A DNA stretch of 64,000 nt from an uncultured Fusicatenibacter sp. Lineage in GTDB: Bacteria > Bacillota > Clostridia > Lachnospirales > Lachnospiraceae. A program made the translations under genes and the position numbers. The stretch's first letter is position 1. Each line of letters begins with the position of its first letter. Shown piece by piece: positions 24,334 to 33,192 of the stretch. Where the stretch lies: positions 35,436 through 99,435 of the forward strand of contig CABUPZ010000001.1 of the NCBI GenBank assembly GCA_902493585.1, in the 5' to 3' direction. Below the pieces are notes generated by a model. That model ran no database searches and was not told the origin of the DNA. It was given only the letters and a program-made list of their open reading frames with translations.

Positions 24334-26124
24334 TTAACTGTTCTGCAGAAAACTGTACTGCGACATATAAAGATCATAATAAGCACCCTTTTGACGCAGC
24401 AGCTCCTGATGATTTCCCCGTTCCTGGATTTTTCCTTTATCTACATACAGGATCGTATCGCAGTTCTTGATCGTAGACAGCCGGTGGGCGATGATAAAGG
24501 AAGTACGCCCTTTCAGCAGTTCGTTCAGTCCTTTCTGCAGCGCGATCTCCGTTTCCGTATCGATGCTGGAAGTCGCCTCGTCGAGGATCAGGATCTTCGG
24601 ATTCGCCAGCAGTGCCCGTGCAAAGGAAATCAGCTGACGCTGTCCTGCGGAAAGCCGGCTGCCCCGTTCGTTGACCTGCGTCTGATAGCCGTCCTCCATC
24701 TGCATGATAAATTCATGGGCGCAGACCGTCTTCGCCGCCCGGATCACCTCCTCGTCGGTGGCGGTTTTGTTTCCGTAGCGAATGTTGTCCATGATCGTCC
24801 CGGAAAAGATAAAACTATCCTGCATCATGACGCCCATCTGCGTCCGCAGCGAATGAAGCGTTACCTTGGAGATATCCACATCATCTACCCGCACGGTACC
24901 ACTGTCCACATTGTAAAAACGACTCAGCAGATTGACGATGGTGGTCTTTCCCGCGCCGGTGGGTCCGACGATCGCAAAGGATTCTCCCGGCTGAGCGGTG
25001 AAGCTGACGTTATCCAGAATCTTTACGCCGTCCTCATAACTGAAATCCACATGGTCGAACGTCACTTTTCCGGTGATCGGCGGCATTTCCACAGCATCGG
25101 GAGCATCCTTGACCGCCACCGGCTCATCGATGGTCTCAAAGATACGCTCCAGATAGGAAATCGCCGTCAGCAGAGAGTTGTAAAAATTCGCCAGCGTTGT
25201 GATCGGAGACCAGAAACGGCTGATATAGCTGGTGAATGCCACAAGAACGCCGACCGAAGCTCCGGACACATCACGGCTGACCCACTGGACGATCACAACG
25301 TAGAGGAAGGCAGTCGTGACAACGGAGATCATATCCACCGTCGGTCCCATCATGAAATTAAAACGCACTGCTTTCATCCAGGAAGTCCGGTAGCTGTCGC
25401 TGAGACTGTTGAAGATCTCCCTGTTTTTCTCTTCCCTTACAAAAGACTGCGTCACCCGCACGCCATTGATGCTCTCGGCAATATAAGCGTTCAGGTTCGA
25501 CTGCTTATTGCTCTGGATCTGCCATGCCAGATGCTGCCGCCGCTTGATCAGCGCCGCAAACAGACCCAGCACCGGAAGCCCGCACATGCACATCAGCGTC
25601 AGTTTCCAGTTGATGGAAACCATAAAGCCAATAATAAAGATCAGGCTGCAAAGATCCGTGATTGTATTGATCAGACCATTGGACAGAAGGTCACTCAGGT
25701 TATTTACATAATTGACCACCCGTACCTGAATCTTTCCATGAGGTCTGTTGTCATAATAGGAAAACGGCAGCTCCTGCAGATGCGCGAACAGATCCGTCCG
25801 AAGCTGATGGATTACACTCTGGCCCACCTGATTGGTGATCTGAATCTTTGCCTTCAGCGTGACTACCGAATACAGGATCAGCAGCAAGGACAGGATACTG
25901 TAGCGTATAATCCCGTTCATGTCCCGTTCGGGAATGCACTGGTCGATAACTCTCATGAAAAAAATCGGGATCAGCATCGTCAGCGCACTGGAGGAAAGCA
26001 TCAGAATCGCTGCAAGAAACATTTTCTTTTTATGAGGTGCCACATACTTCCCCAGGCGAAGCAGCTGGCGGACGTCAAACTGCTCTTCTATGATTTCGTC
26101 TACGTCGTATTTATTTCTGGCCAT
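24334..26124 (-). CDS. Heterodimeric ABC exporter, subunit with canonical NBD
   Basis: A 596-residue half-transporter: six membrane helices in residues about 25-320, then an ATPase domain. Walker A GPTGAGKTTIVNLL, Walker B ILILDEATSSIDTETE with the catalytic Glu, and switch His in IAHRLSTI are intact. The signature is LSAGQ, not LSGGQ. The partner encoded upstream (26111-27853) has the complementary defects, the pattern of heterodimeric exporters such as TM287/288 and BmrCD. Reading frames overlap by 14 bases. Substrate unknown; a drug, lipid or peptide exporter is possible. Confidence 0.93.
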   Translation of the reverse strand: MARNKYDVDEIIEEQFDVRQLLRLGKYVAPHKKKMFLAAILMLSSSALTMLIPIFFMRVIDQCIPERDMNGIIRYSILSLLLILYSVVTLKAKIQITNQVGQSVIHQLRTDLFAHLQELPFSYYDNRPHGKIQVRVVNYVNNLSDLLSNGLINTITDLCSLIFIIGFMVSINWKLTLMCMCGLPVLGLFAALIKRRQHLAWQIQSNKQSNLNAYIAESINGVRVTQSFVREEKNREIFNSLSDSYRTSWMKAVRFNFMMGPTVDMISVVTTAFLYVVIVQWVSRDVSGASVGVLVAFTSYISRFWSPITTLANFYNSLLTAISYLERIFETIDEPVAVKDAPDAVEMPPITGKVTFDHVDFSYEDGVKILDNVSFTAQPGESFAIVGPTGAGKTTIVNLLSRFYNVDSGTVRVDDVDISKVTLHSLRTQMGVMMQDSFIFSGTIMDNIRYGNKTATDEEVIRAAKTVCAHEFIMQMEDGYQTQVNERGSRLSAGQRQLISFARALLANPKILILDEATSSIDTETEIALQKGLNELLKGRTSFIIAHRLSTIKNCDTILYVDKGKIQERGNHQELLRQKGAYYDLYMSQYSFLQNS

Positions 26125-27853
26125 CTGTCATTGCCTCCTTTCCGTACTGATGTTCAAAGACCTGGGCATAATAGCCGCCGTTCTTCAGCAGCTCTTCGTG
26201 GGTGCCCCGCTCACTGATAGTTCCGTTTTCAAGCACGAAGATCTGATCTGCGTCCTTGATGGACGAGATCCGGTAAGCGATGATAAAGATTGTATGGTTA
26301 TCGCCAAGAGTTTTCAGCTGCTGCTGGATATAAGTTTCCGTCTCCATGTCCACCGCCGACGTGGTGTCGTCCAGAATCAGGATCGCAGGATTCTTGACCA
26401 GCGCCCGTGCCAGAGAAATCCTCTGTTTCTGCCCGCCGGACAGACCGACACCCCGCTCGCCGACGATGGTGTCGTAGCCGTCCGAAATTCTCCGGATAAA
26501 GTTGTCCGCATCCGCCATCACAGAAGCCTTTTCCACCGTGTCAAAGGAACAGTCCGGTCTTCCATAGGCGATATTGCCCTCGATCGTATCGGAAAACAGG
26601 AAGACGTCCTGCATTGCCATGCCGATATGATCACGGAGATTCTGCAGATTCAGCCGTCGAACGTCCTCCCCATCGATCAGAACTGCTCCGCTGGATACAT
26701 CGTAAAAACGGCACAGAAGATTCATCAGCGTGGATTTTCCCGCTCCCGTCGGACCGAGGATTCCCACCGTCTGACCCGGCTTTACATGGAAACTGATATT
26801 TTTCAGAATCTCCTTTCCGTCCGTCTGGTAAGAGACGTTGCAGAATTCCACTTCCCCCTGGTAAGCTTCCTTCTGTTTACATTTCCCGTGATTCCGGATC
26901 CGCGGCTCCACGGAAAAGGTACTGTAGATTTTCTCCACGGAAGTGATAAACCGCTGGATATCATTGATATACCATCCTGCCATACGCAGCGGCATATTCA
27001 GCATCCAGAGATACCCATTGACTGTCACCATATTTCCGACGGTGATCTCCCCCTGCAGCGCCAGAATTCCGCCGTACAGCATCAGGACAACGGTCAGGAT
27101 ATTGGAGAATAGCTCAAACACAGGGACATATTTCGTCCAGATTCCGGCGCATGCCAGTTCCGCATCCCGGTAGGCGTCATTTTCTTTCTCAAACTTCTCC
27201 ATTTCAAAGTCTTCCTTTGCGAAAGCCTTCACCACCCGGTTGCCGCTGATATTCTCCTGCACAAAGGTATTCAGCGCAGAAAACTGACGGCGGATTCTAT
27301 GAAACGCCGGCTTGACCGCCCGCATCTGAAGAAATGTGGTCAGCGCTGTAAACGGCAGAATACACAGCATGCTCACCGCCAGCTGGACATTCACGGTAAA
27401 CACCATGATCAATGCGAAAACAAAATACAACACACTCTCATAAATCGTATAAATCGTGGAAGCGGTAAAATTCCGGATCGCATCCATATCGCCGGTCTGC
27501 CGGGACATCAGGTCACCGGTCCGGTTCCGGTTAAAGAACTCAAAATCTTCTGCCAGAAGCTTCTGATAGACCGCGTCCCTCATCTTATACAGGATTCCCT
27601 GAGAGCAAGTCTCAAAATTATACGGGACAACGAAACGCAGGATACTTCTGAAAACGGTCGCTCCAAGCAGAACCGCCAGGAGCCCCGGCAGCGCGTCGTA
27701 ATTGCCGCCCTGGATCACGCGGTCAACAATCAATCCGGAAATCCGCGGACTGATGATCGCCAGCGCAGCCATCACCGTCACAAGGACAAATCCCAGGATA
27801 ATTCTTGTCCGGTACTCTTTCAGGAATGAACAGAACCACTTCATAGGTGTCAT
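26111..27853 (-). CDS. Heterodimeric ABC exporter, subunit with degenerate NBD
   Basis: A 580-residue half-transporter. Walker A is GPTGAGKSTLMNLL and the signature LSGGQ is canonical, but Walker B reads ILILDDTTSAVD (Glu replaced by Asp) and the switch motif IAYRISSI has Tyr for His. This subunit therefore provides the non-hydrolytic site when paired with the next gene. Start chosen at the ATG at 27853 (MTPMKWFC), behind GAGGAGGGG; the longer frame upstream adds a Lys/Gln-rich stretch unlike the family. It is divergent from an AraC-type regulator, which may control it. Confidence 0.93.
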   Translation of the reverse strand: MTPMKWFCSFLKEYRTRIILGFVLVTVMAALAIISPRISGLIVDRVIQGGNYDALPGLLAVLLGATVFRSILRFVVPYNFETCSQGILYKMRDAVYQKLLAEDFEFFNRNRTGDLMSRQTGDMDAIRNFTASTIYTIYESVLYFVFALIMVFTVNVQLAVSMLCILPFTALTTFLQMRAVKPAFHRIRRQFSALNTFVQENISGNRVVKAFAKEDFEMEKFEKENDAYRDAELACAGIWTKYVPVFELFSNILTVVLMLYGGILALQGEITVGNMVTVNGYLWMLNMPLRMAGWYINDIQRFITSVEKIYSTFSVEPRIRNHGKCKQKEAYQGEVEFCNVSYQTDGKEILKNISFHVKPGQTVGILGPTGAGKSTLMNLLCRFYDVSSGAVLIDGEDVRRLNLQNLRDHIGMAMQDVFLFSDTIEGNIAYGRPDCSFDTVEKASVMADADNFIRRISDGYDTIVGERGVGLSGGQKQRISLARALVKNPAILILDDTTSAVDMETETYIQQQLKTLGDNHTIFIIAYRISSIKDADQIFVLENGTISERGTHEELLKNGGYYAQVFEHQYGKEAMTDGQK

Positions 27854-28239
27854 AAGTAAAAACCCCTCCTCCGTCTTAATGCTTTTCTGTCTTTGTATGG
27901 ATTTTTGTTTTCCGGTGCAGCATTTTGCAAAGAACCGGACCATTTTCCAGAACGTGTTTTCTTAATTGGTCAAGTTATTTCTTCAACGCTGTACTGGTTT
28001 GCATTCATTCATGAATGTGTACCCTTATAATAAAAAATCCTGCCGAAAAAGAAATGTATTTTCTTGTACTCTTTTTGTATTATTTTGTGGGGGGGGACGA
28101 AAACGGCGGAGCCGGTCCCTCCCTGTACGGCGGCGCGGCGGGGGCAAAATTCGTCCCTTTCCACAAAAAACCATTTGCATTGCAACAGAAGCTGATTTAC
28201 AATAGAAGAAATGGTTCTTCTGGGAGAGGTAATCTGCTT
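27854..28239. other. Divergent intergenic region with a long G+C-rich hairpin
   Basis: Separates the exporter operon from the AraC gene. It holds an AACGTGTTTTC word near 27950 reminiscent of repeat family A and, at 28083-28168, a long imperfect inverted repeat with a G+C-rich loop. Exact promoters were not assigned. Confidence 0.4.
28083..28168. repeat. Long imperfect inverted repeat with G+C-rich loop
   Basis: TTTTGTGG and GGGACGAA form the left arm, TTCGTCCC and CCACAAAA the right, with three mismatched bases between the two 8-bp blocks. The 47-base loop is rich in GGCGG/CGGCG words. It lies in A+T-rich surroundings about 75 bases before the AraC start codon, so it could be a leader structure or a small repeat insert. 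Confidence 0.5.
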
Positions 28240-29091
28240 ATGTGTCAGCCGCAATACGATATTACTTTCGAGGATTTGAATCCTACGTTTTTATTTTCCT
28301 GTGAGATCCTGCGTCACGAAACCGAGCAGGCGCACAGTCATGATTTTATTGAGATTGGAATTATTCTGGACGGAGAAGGGGAATTTTCTGTGGACGGGCA
28401 GATATTTCCGGTTCGTAAAGGCGATCTCCTGCTTTTCAATCCTGGAATGATCCATCAGAGCCGCCGAATCAGCGGAAAAGTCCCGACAACAGAATTTTAC
28501 GCCGGTTTTTCCAATATTCATTTTCGGAATATGGAGTATAATCAGATTCGTTTTCCGCAAAGAACATTTCTTCTCCATCCAAAGGAGAAGACCTTTCTTC
28601 ATCTGACCCGGCTTGCAGAATCCATGATGGTAGAATCCTGCAGCACACAGCCCGGACGTTATTTTATGCTGAAGTCCTATCTGACCCAGATGATCCTGCT
28701 CCTTTACCGGGAACAGGCAGAGCAGCAGAAATCGGAAGCTTCCGGATATATTTTCGAATCCACCGGAAAGAAATATGTGGTGGAAAAGATTGTCGATTAT
28801 CTGGAAGATCATTATACCGAAAAGATCTCTCTGGATCAGATTGCTCAGAATATGTATCTGAGCCCGTTTTATATTTCAAGAATTTTCAAGAGCGAAGTCG
28901 GTGACACACCGATCAATTATCTGATCAATCTCCGGATGGAAAAAGCCCGGCAGCTTCTCCGGGAAAAGCCCAGCTGGAGTGTCCAGGAAATCGCCCTGCA
29001 TGTAGGTTATGACGATGCCTATCATTTCAGCAAATTGTTCAAAAAGCATTACGGAAACTCTCCGTCTCAGTATCGGGCAAGGGAAATCTGA
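28240..29091 (+). CDS. AraC family transcriptional regulator
   Basis: 283 residues. The N-terminal cupin-like domain (HSHDFIEIGIILDGEGEFSVDGQIFPVRKGDLLLFNPGMIHQS, about 30-75) is followed by two HTH motifs (about 185-283: KISLDQIAQNMYLSPFYISRIFKSEVGDTPINYLINLRMEKARQLL and SVQEIALHVGYDDAYHFSKLFKKHYGNSPSQYR). Start at the ATG at 28240, with GGGAGAGG ten bases upstream; an ORF beginning at 28015 would run through the G+C hairpin and has no convincing site. It is divergent from the ABC exporter, which is its likely target. The ligand may be a sugar or small molecule. Confidence 0.9.
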   Translation: MCQPQYDITFEDLNPTFLFSCEILRHETEQAHSHDFIEIGIILDGEGEFSVDGQIFPVRKGDLLLFNPGMIHQSRRISGKVPTTEFYAGFSNIHFRNMEYNQIRFPQRTFLLHPKEKTFLHLTRLAESMMVESCSTQPGRYFMLKSYLTQMILLLYREQAEQQKSEASGYIFESTGKKYVVEKIVDYLEDHYTEKISLDQIAQNMYLSPFYISRIFKSEVGDTPINYLINLRMEKARQLLREKPSWSVQEIALHVGYDDAYHFSKLFKKHYGNSPSQYRAREI

Positions 29092-29110
29092 CAGATCTCC
29101 CCTGCCCGAT
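29072..29110. terminator. Hairpin between the AraC and ABC ATPase gene ends
   Basis: ATCGGGCA pairs with TGCCCGAT with partial pairing inside, overlapping the AraC stop codon. Short T-rich sequence follows on the plus strand. A modest terminator candidate for converging genes. Confidence 0.4.
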
Positions 29111-29132
29111 TCTGCATCGTCCTATGTTCTTT

Positions 29133-30023
29133 TCAATCCTTCTGTTCATTCATCAGATACATATACGCATCTTCCAACGTAATATCCACCGCCCTGCACG
29201 GTACGTTCTCATAAACCGGCGGCTCCTTCCCCACAAATTTCATCGTGATCCCTTTCTCCGTATACTGTCTGGAAGACATGCGGTATCTCTGCTCCATCTC
29301 CCGCGCGATCGCGTCCGATGCCGTCTCGCACACCCACACATGGCCTCTTGCCTGATTCAGAAGCTGGATCACAGAGCCGTCGTAGAGAAACCGCCCCTTT
29401 TTCATGACCGCCAGATAGCTGCAGGTTGCCGCCAGATCCTCCACCACATGGGTGGAAAACAGTACAATCCGGTCTCTGGAAAAGTCCACAAGAAGATTTC
29501 TGATTCGGATCCGCTCCTCCGGATCCAGCCCTGTTGTGGGCTCATCGACAACCAGAAATTCCGGATCATTGAGCAGCGCCTGGATCAGTCCGACCCTCCG
29601 TTTCATTCCGCCGGAAAGCTGACGGTTTTTCTTATTCTGATGTTCCGTCAGACTGGTCTTTTCCAGATAATAATCGATCCGTTTTCTGCAGTCTTTTGCC
29701 GGTACCTCGGACAATTCCCCCAGATATTCCAGACATTCCCTCACCGTCAGATCCGGATACAGGTTCAGCTCCTGAGGAAGATATCCGATTTTTTTCTGTA
29801 TTTTCTCATAGTTTTTCTCGCAGTACTCGATCCCGTTCAGCGATACGGTTCCTTCCGTCGGTTTCAGGATCGTGGTCAGCACACGCATCAGTGTTGTCTT
29901 TCCTGCTCCATTTTCTCCCAACAGTCCGTAAATCCCTTTCTCCATCTGCAGGTTCACATGATCGACTGCTGTCGTTCCATTCTTAAACTTTACCGTAAGA
30001 TTCTTTCCTTTTACTCCCATCAT
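29133..30023 (-). CDS. ABC transporter ATP-binding protein
   Basis: 296 residues. Walker A GENGAGKTTLMRVL, Q-loop GYLPQELNLYPDLTVRE, signature LSGGMKRR, Walker B FLVVDEPTTGLDPEERIRIRNLL and switch FSTHVVEDL are intact. The last about 80 residues form a C-terminal extension typical of exporters of the NatA/CcmA type. The ATG overlaps the stop of the preceding permease by 4 bases (ATGA). It is the last gene of a three-gene cluster with two permeases, downstream of a two-component system. Substrate unknown. Confidence 0.92.
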   Translation of the reverse strand: MMGVKGKNLTVKFKNGTTAVDHVNLQMEKGIYGLLGENGAGKTTLMRVLTTILKPTEGTVSLNGIEYCEKNYEKIQKKIGYLPQELNLYPDLTVRECLEYLGELSEVPAKDCRKRIDYYLEKTSLTEHQNKKNRQLSGGMKRRVGLIQALLNDPEFLVVDEPTTGLDPEERIRIRNLLVDFSRDRIVLFSTHVVEDLAATCSYLAVMKKGRFLYDGSVIQLLNQARGHVWVCETASDAIAREMEQRYRMSSRQYTEKGITMKFVGKEPPVYENVPCRAVDITLEDAYMYLMNEQKD

Positions 30024-30679
30024 CCACGCACTCCTTTTTTCATCGTTCGCGGCAAAAGCGCCAGCATGATTCCTGTCAGCACCAGCGCCGCGGCCTCACC
30101 GAGCATCCATCCAAAATCTCCCTGCGCCTGCAGGTTTCTGTTCTGAAACGCCAGAGGATTCCAGGTTTCCAGCAATACCTCTCCGCCTTTGGAGGAAAGG
30201 AACAGCCAGACGAAAACGCAAATCCCGATCCCTGCCCATACATTGCCCAGCAGATTGCTCAGTGTCATCGACAGAATGCCGAAAAACAGAATACTCACGG
30301 ACACCGCCGCCAGATACATCAGATACAGCCCCGCTTCCTCCTCAAAGGTTCCGCACAGAGGTTTCTGCCAGAAAAACAGCCAGTAGCCGGAAAAAGCCGC
30401 CAGGCAAAGATAGAGCCACTGCCAGAAGATTCTCCTCATGATCGCCCGGATCCTCTGTCTCTGCGGAAACAGGCAGAAGATTTCCCATCGCTTTTCTCTC
30501 CGCTCCATCTCACAGGTGTCTGCAAAGAAGACGGCTGCCAGCGCACCTGTATAAACCGCCAGCGTGATTCCTATCTCTGCAGTTCCGGTAATCCCGCGCA
30601 CCAGTGATATCAGGACAAAGAAGCATAAAGAATAGGCAATCTTATACCCGGGCAGTGAAATTTTTCTTTCCTTTCTCAA
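30020..30679 (-). CDS. ABC transporter permease, short membrane subunit
   Basis: 219 residues with about six hydrophobic helices (IAYSLCFFVLISLVRGI, IGITLAVYTGALAAVFFA, IFWQWLYLCLAAFSGYWLFF, YLMYLAAVSVSILFFGILSM, VWAGIGICVFVWLFL, LGEAAALVLTGIMLALL). I place the start at a TTG at 30679, eight bases after AAAAGGAGG; its TTGA overlaps the stop of the upstream gene. A GTG nine codons earlier is the alternative. It is a putative membrane partner of the ATPase that follows, with an overlap of 4 bases. Confidence 0.82.
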   Translation of the reverse strand: MRKERKISLPGYKIAYSLCFFVLISLVRGITGTAEIGITLAVYTGALAAVFFADTCEMERREKRWEIFCLFPQRQRIRAIMRRIFWQWLYLCLAAFSGYWLFFWQKPLCGTFEEEAGLYLMYLAAVSVSILFFGILSMTLSNLLGNVWAGIGICVFVWLFLSSKGGEVLLETWNPLAFQNRNLQAQGDFGWMLGEAAALVLTGIMLALLPRTMKKGVRG

Positions 30680-31752
30680 TATACCCGCCTCCTTTTCCAG
30701 ATCCACACCGCAAGGAAAAGCAGCCCTGCAGTCACAGCCAGAAGCGACGGCTGGCTCCAGGATGCGACGTCCGGAACGGTCGTCTCAAAGAATTTTCCGT
30801 CGAACCGCAGCATGATGGCAAGCGGCCTTCCAATATACTGGTACCCGTCTTCGGTTTCTGTTCCCATATTGGAATACAGCATATACAGAAACAGAAGCGG
30901 CGCTGCCGGAAGCGGAGTTTTAAACAGAAGAGCAACTGCCGCATAAATACTGACGATCATCGCCAGATTCGGCAGAATGAACAGCACAACATGGATCACA
31001 AAATCTGCCGGTTGATAAGGGAAGCCCTCTCTCACTGCCTGCATTCCTCCCAGCACAGTAAAAATGACGGTGATCACACAGATCAGAAGCAGGATCGCCA
31101 GATATCCGCCGGCGGCCTTTCCCAGAACATAATTCTTCGCAGACACCGGCTTCGTATGAAGCAGCTCATAGGTATCTCTTCTGGTATCCCTCAGAAACAG
31201 AAATGCCAGCAGGATCGCCGCCCCAAATCCCACAAACAGGCTCAGAGCATCCGTAAATTTTCTCGCCAGATACCAGGAGTAAGGATGTTCTTCCAGCTTC
31301 TGCCGGATCCAGGCGTTGGTCTCTTCCAGATCCGCTCTCCCATATTCGTATTCTTCCAGATAAGAGTCGACGCCAAGGTAGTGATAGTTTTCTTCCATAT
31401 AGCGGTCGATCTCCTCAATGGTCATATCTGAGTTCCGGACCGTGTCCAGCACCTCATCAGCTTCCTGCTCACTCATCCCAAACCCGTCTTCCGCCACCAG
31501 TGCCGGACGGATCGCCTGCAGCCCTTCTTCGAGCATTTTCTCCCGGGACTGACGGATATACCCCTCTGTGACGTCCCGTTCTCCCGGGTTGGATACTGTT
31601 TCGCTTTCCAGTTCCTCCTGTGTCTCGTAATAACACAGACTCAGATAAGGTGATGTCATATTCCAGATGCCAAACAGCATCACAAGACACGCAATCCAGT
31701 ACAATGGATTTTTCAGGTAATTTTTCAATTCCCTCTTGATGATCGCTTTCAT
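30676..31752 (-). CDS. ABC transporter permease, large membrane subunit
   Basis: 358 residues. One N-terminal helix (NPLYWIACLVMLFGIWNM), a large extracytoplasmic segment (about 35-160, acidic and Glu-rich), then at least five helices (FVGFGAAILLAFLFL, YLAILLLICVITVIFTVLGG, FVIHVVLFILPNLAMIVSIYAAVALLF, PLLFLYMLYS, LLAVTAGLLFLAVWIW). The layout fits ABC-2 type permeases with a periplasm-facing sensor-like loop. Start at the ATG at 31752 behind AAAGGAGG. The three genes overlap and form one operon; the adjacent two-component system probably controls it. Confidence 0.87.
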   Translation of the reverse strand: MKAIIKRELKNYLKNPLYWIACLVMLFGIWNMTSPYLSLCYYETQEELESETVSNPGERDVTEGYIRQSREKMLEEGLQAIRPALVAEDGFGMSEQEADEVLDTVRNSDMTIEEIDRYMEENYHYLGVDSYLEEYEYGRADLEETNAWIRQKLEEHPYSWYLARKFTDALSLFVGFGAAILLAFLFLRDTRRDTYELLHTKPVSAKNYVLGKAAGGYLAILLLICVITVIFTVLGGMQAVREGFPYQPADFVIHVVLFILPNLAMIVSIYAAVALLFKTPLPAAPLLFLYMLYSNMGTETEDGYQYIGRPLAIMLRFDGKFFETTVPDVASWSQPSLLAVTAGLLFLAVWIWKRRRVY

Positions 31753-31832
31753 AACCTTCCTCCTTTCCAATGTTTCCGCTTTCCTGTTTTCCCGCTTTCC
31801 TTGCACATCGCTCTTTACAGGTATCTTCCCGC

Positions 31833-31892
31833 ATAACCGTTCCGCTGGCTGAACGATTACCTTCTCGCAGCCCTTCGGCTGGCTGAGCGGTA
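31833..31892. repeat. Repeat family B, two adjacent copies
   Basis: AACCGTTCCGCTGGCTGAACG (31836-31856, written with one mismatch) and CCCTTCGGCTGGCTGAGCGG (31871-31890) are two degenerate copies of the palindrome at 37791. They lie between the histidine kinase and the ABC permease operon. Confidence 0.55.
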
Positions 31893-32004
31893 CATCTTCT
31901 CTTTAGTTTCATCTTAACGGATCAATCACAACAAAAAAGCAACAAAAAAAGATGGCTGACAACAACACAACCATCTTTCCTGCCGTTCTTTTTATCCTAT
32001 TTTA

Positions 32005-33192
32005 TCATTTCTGCTCATCCATTCCTTCCCGGAATTCCGCCTGTACACATCCGCCCGGGCAGTTGGAGAGCAACAGTCTGCCTCCGTGCTTTTCACAGTA
32101 CATCCGGGACAGGTACAGTCCCAGTCCGAAATGTTTCAGATCATCCAGGGGATTGGAGTGATAATACGCCTTCGTCACCGTTTCCGCATCCTCCTTGAAG
32201 CCTTCCCCGTCATCCTTTACAGTCAAAACAAGAAATTTTTCCCCGGCTTCGAGGGTGACTGCAACCTCCTTTTTCGCGTAGCGGACGGCATTGGCCAACA
32301 GATTCTCATAAACCTCCAGGATCAGTTCCCGGTCTGCCTGTATCTCACTTTTGCCCTTATACGCGACAAGGCACTGCTTTCCCGCCTCTGCCGCCAGCAA
32401 GTTACCGGTCTCTTCCATGGTCTGTGCCAATTCACGTACAGAGATCTTCTCGCAGACCACGGTACGCTCCTCCAGACGGCTCAGTTCCTTCATCGTATCC
32501 ACAAAGCGGTTCATTCTGTCGATCTGATCCAGCCCTGTCCGCAGGATTTCCATCACCTTGTTTTTGTCCAACCTTTCCTGAGGCACAAATTCCAGAAGCA
32601 TTTCCTGATAACCGCGAAGCACCGCCAGCGGGGAACGGATATCATGGGCAATCGCCGAGCGGAGGGCTTTTTCCTCCTCGAGCATCCCCCAGAGCTTCCG
32701 GTTATTGTCCTTCAACTGCAGACGCATCTGCTCAAACTTCTCACAAAGCTGTCCCAGTTCATCCCGATTGTGATAATCGATGGAATGCTCCCATTCTTCC
32801 CTTGCTATGGCTTCCAAAGCCTGGGACATTGCGTCCAGCGGCGGCTGGATCTTCCTCCGGTAAAACAGCAGGATTGCCCCGCCGCATCCGATCATGGGAA
32901 CCAGAAGCCCGGACCAGGTAATCAGAAAATCACAGATTTCCGACAGAACATTTTCCACATCAGAAAGTTCAACTCCATTACTGTTTCCCCAGTAAACCAG
33001 ATTTTCCTCGTAAATGACTTCCTCCAGCGCTTCGTAATACGTCTCTTCCTTCAGATGCTTCCGGTACAGATGGATCTGAAATTGTTCTGCAGCACCCTGG
33101 AGCAGGACAGCACAGAAAAAGCTCAAAATCATTGCCACCGAAAAATACAGCGCAAACGAACGCCGAATAGACAGATTTCTTATTTTTTCCAT
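32005..33192 (-). CDS. Two-component sensor histidine kinase
   Basis: 395 residues. Two membrane helices (about 12-30 and 90-112) bound an extracytoplasmic loop of about 60 residues. A HAMP-like linker follows, then the dimerisation/phosphoacceptor region SAIAHDIRSPLAVLRGYQEM with the active His, and the ATPase domain with N-box YENLLANAVRYA, G1 VKDDGEGF and G2 HFGLGLYLSRMYCEKHGG. It overlaps the response regulator by 13 bases, with GGAG nine bases before the ATG, so both are cotranscribed. The likely target is the ABC cluster downstream. Confidence 0.93.
   Translation of the reverse strand: MEKIRNLSIRRSFALYFSVAMILSFFCAVLLQGAAEQFQIHLYRKHLKEETYYEALEEVIYEENLVYWGNSNGVELSDVENVLSEICDFLITWSGLLVPMIGCGGAILLFYRRKIQPPLDAMSQALEAIAREEWEHSIDYHNRDELGQLCEKFEQMRLQLKDNNRKLWGMLEEEKALRSAIAHDIRSPLAVLRGYQEMLLEFVPQERLDKNKVMEILRTGLDQIDRMNRFVDTMKELSRLEERTVVCEKISVRELAQTMEETGNLLAAEAGKQCLVAYKGKSEIQADRELILEVYENLLANAVRYAKKEVAVTLEAGEKFLVLTVKDDGEGFKEDAETVTKAYYHSNPLDDLKHFGLGLYLSRMYCEKHGGRLLLSNCPGGCVQAEFREGMDEQK

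Noticed and set aside
28009..28254. An 81-codon minus-strand frame in the exporter-AraC spacer
   Set aside because: It runs through the G+C-rich hairpin, has no ribosome binding site and resembles no protein.
31780..31830. CTTTCC/TTTCC words upstream of the ABC permease, like the unit at 61966
   Set aside because: Short pyrimidine-rich similarity only, no 40-base period; probably the complement of a purine-rich ribosome-binding region.
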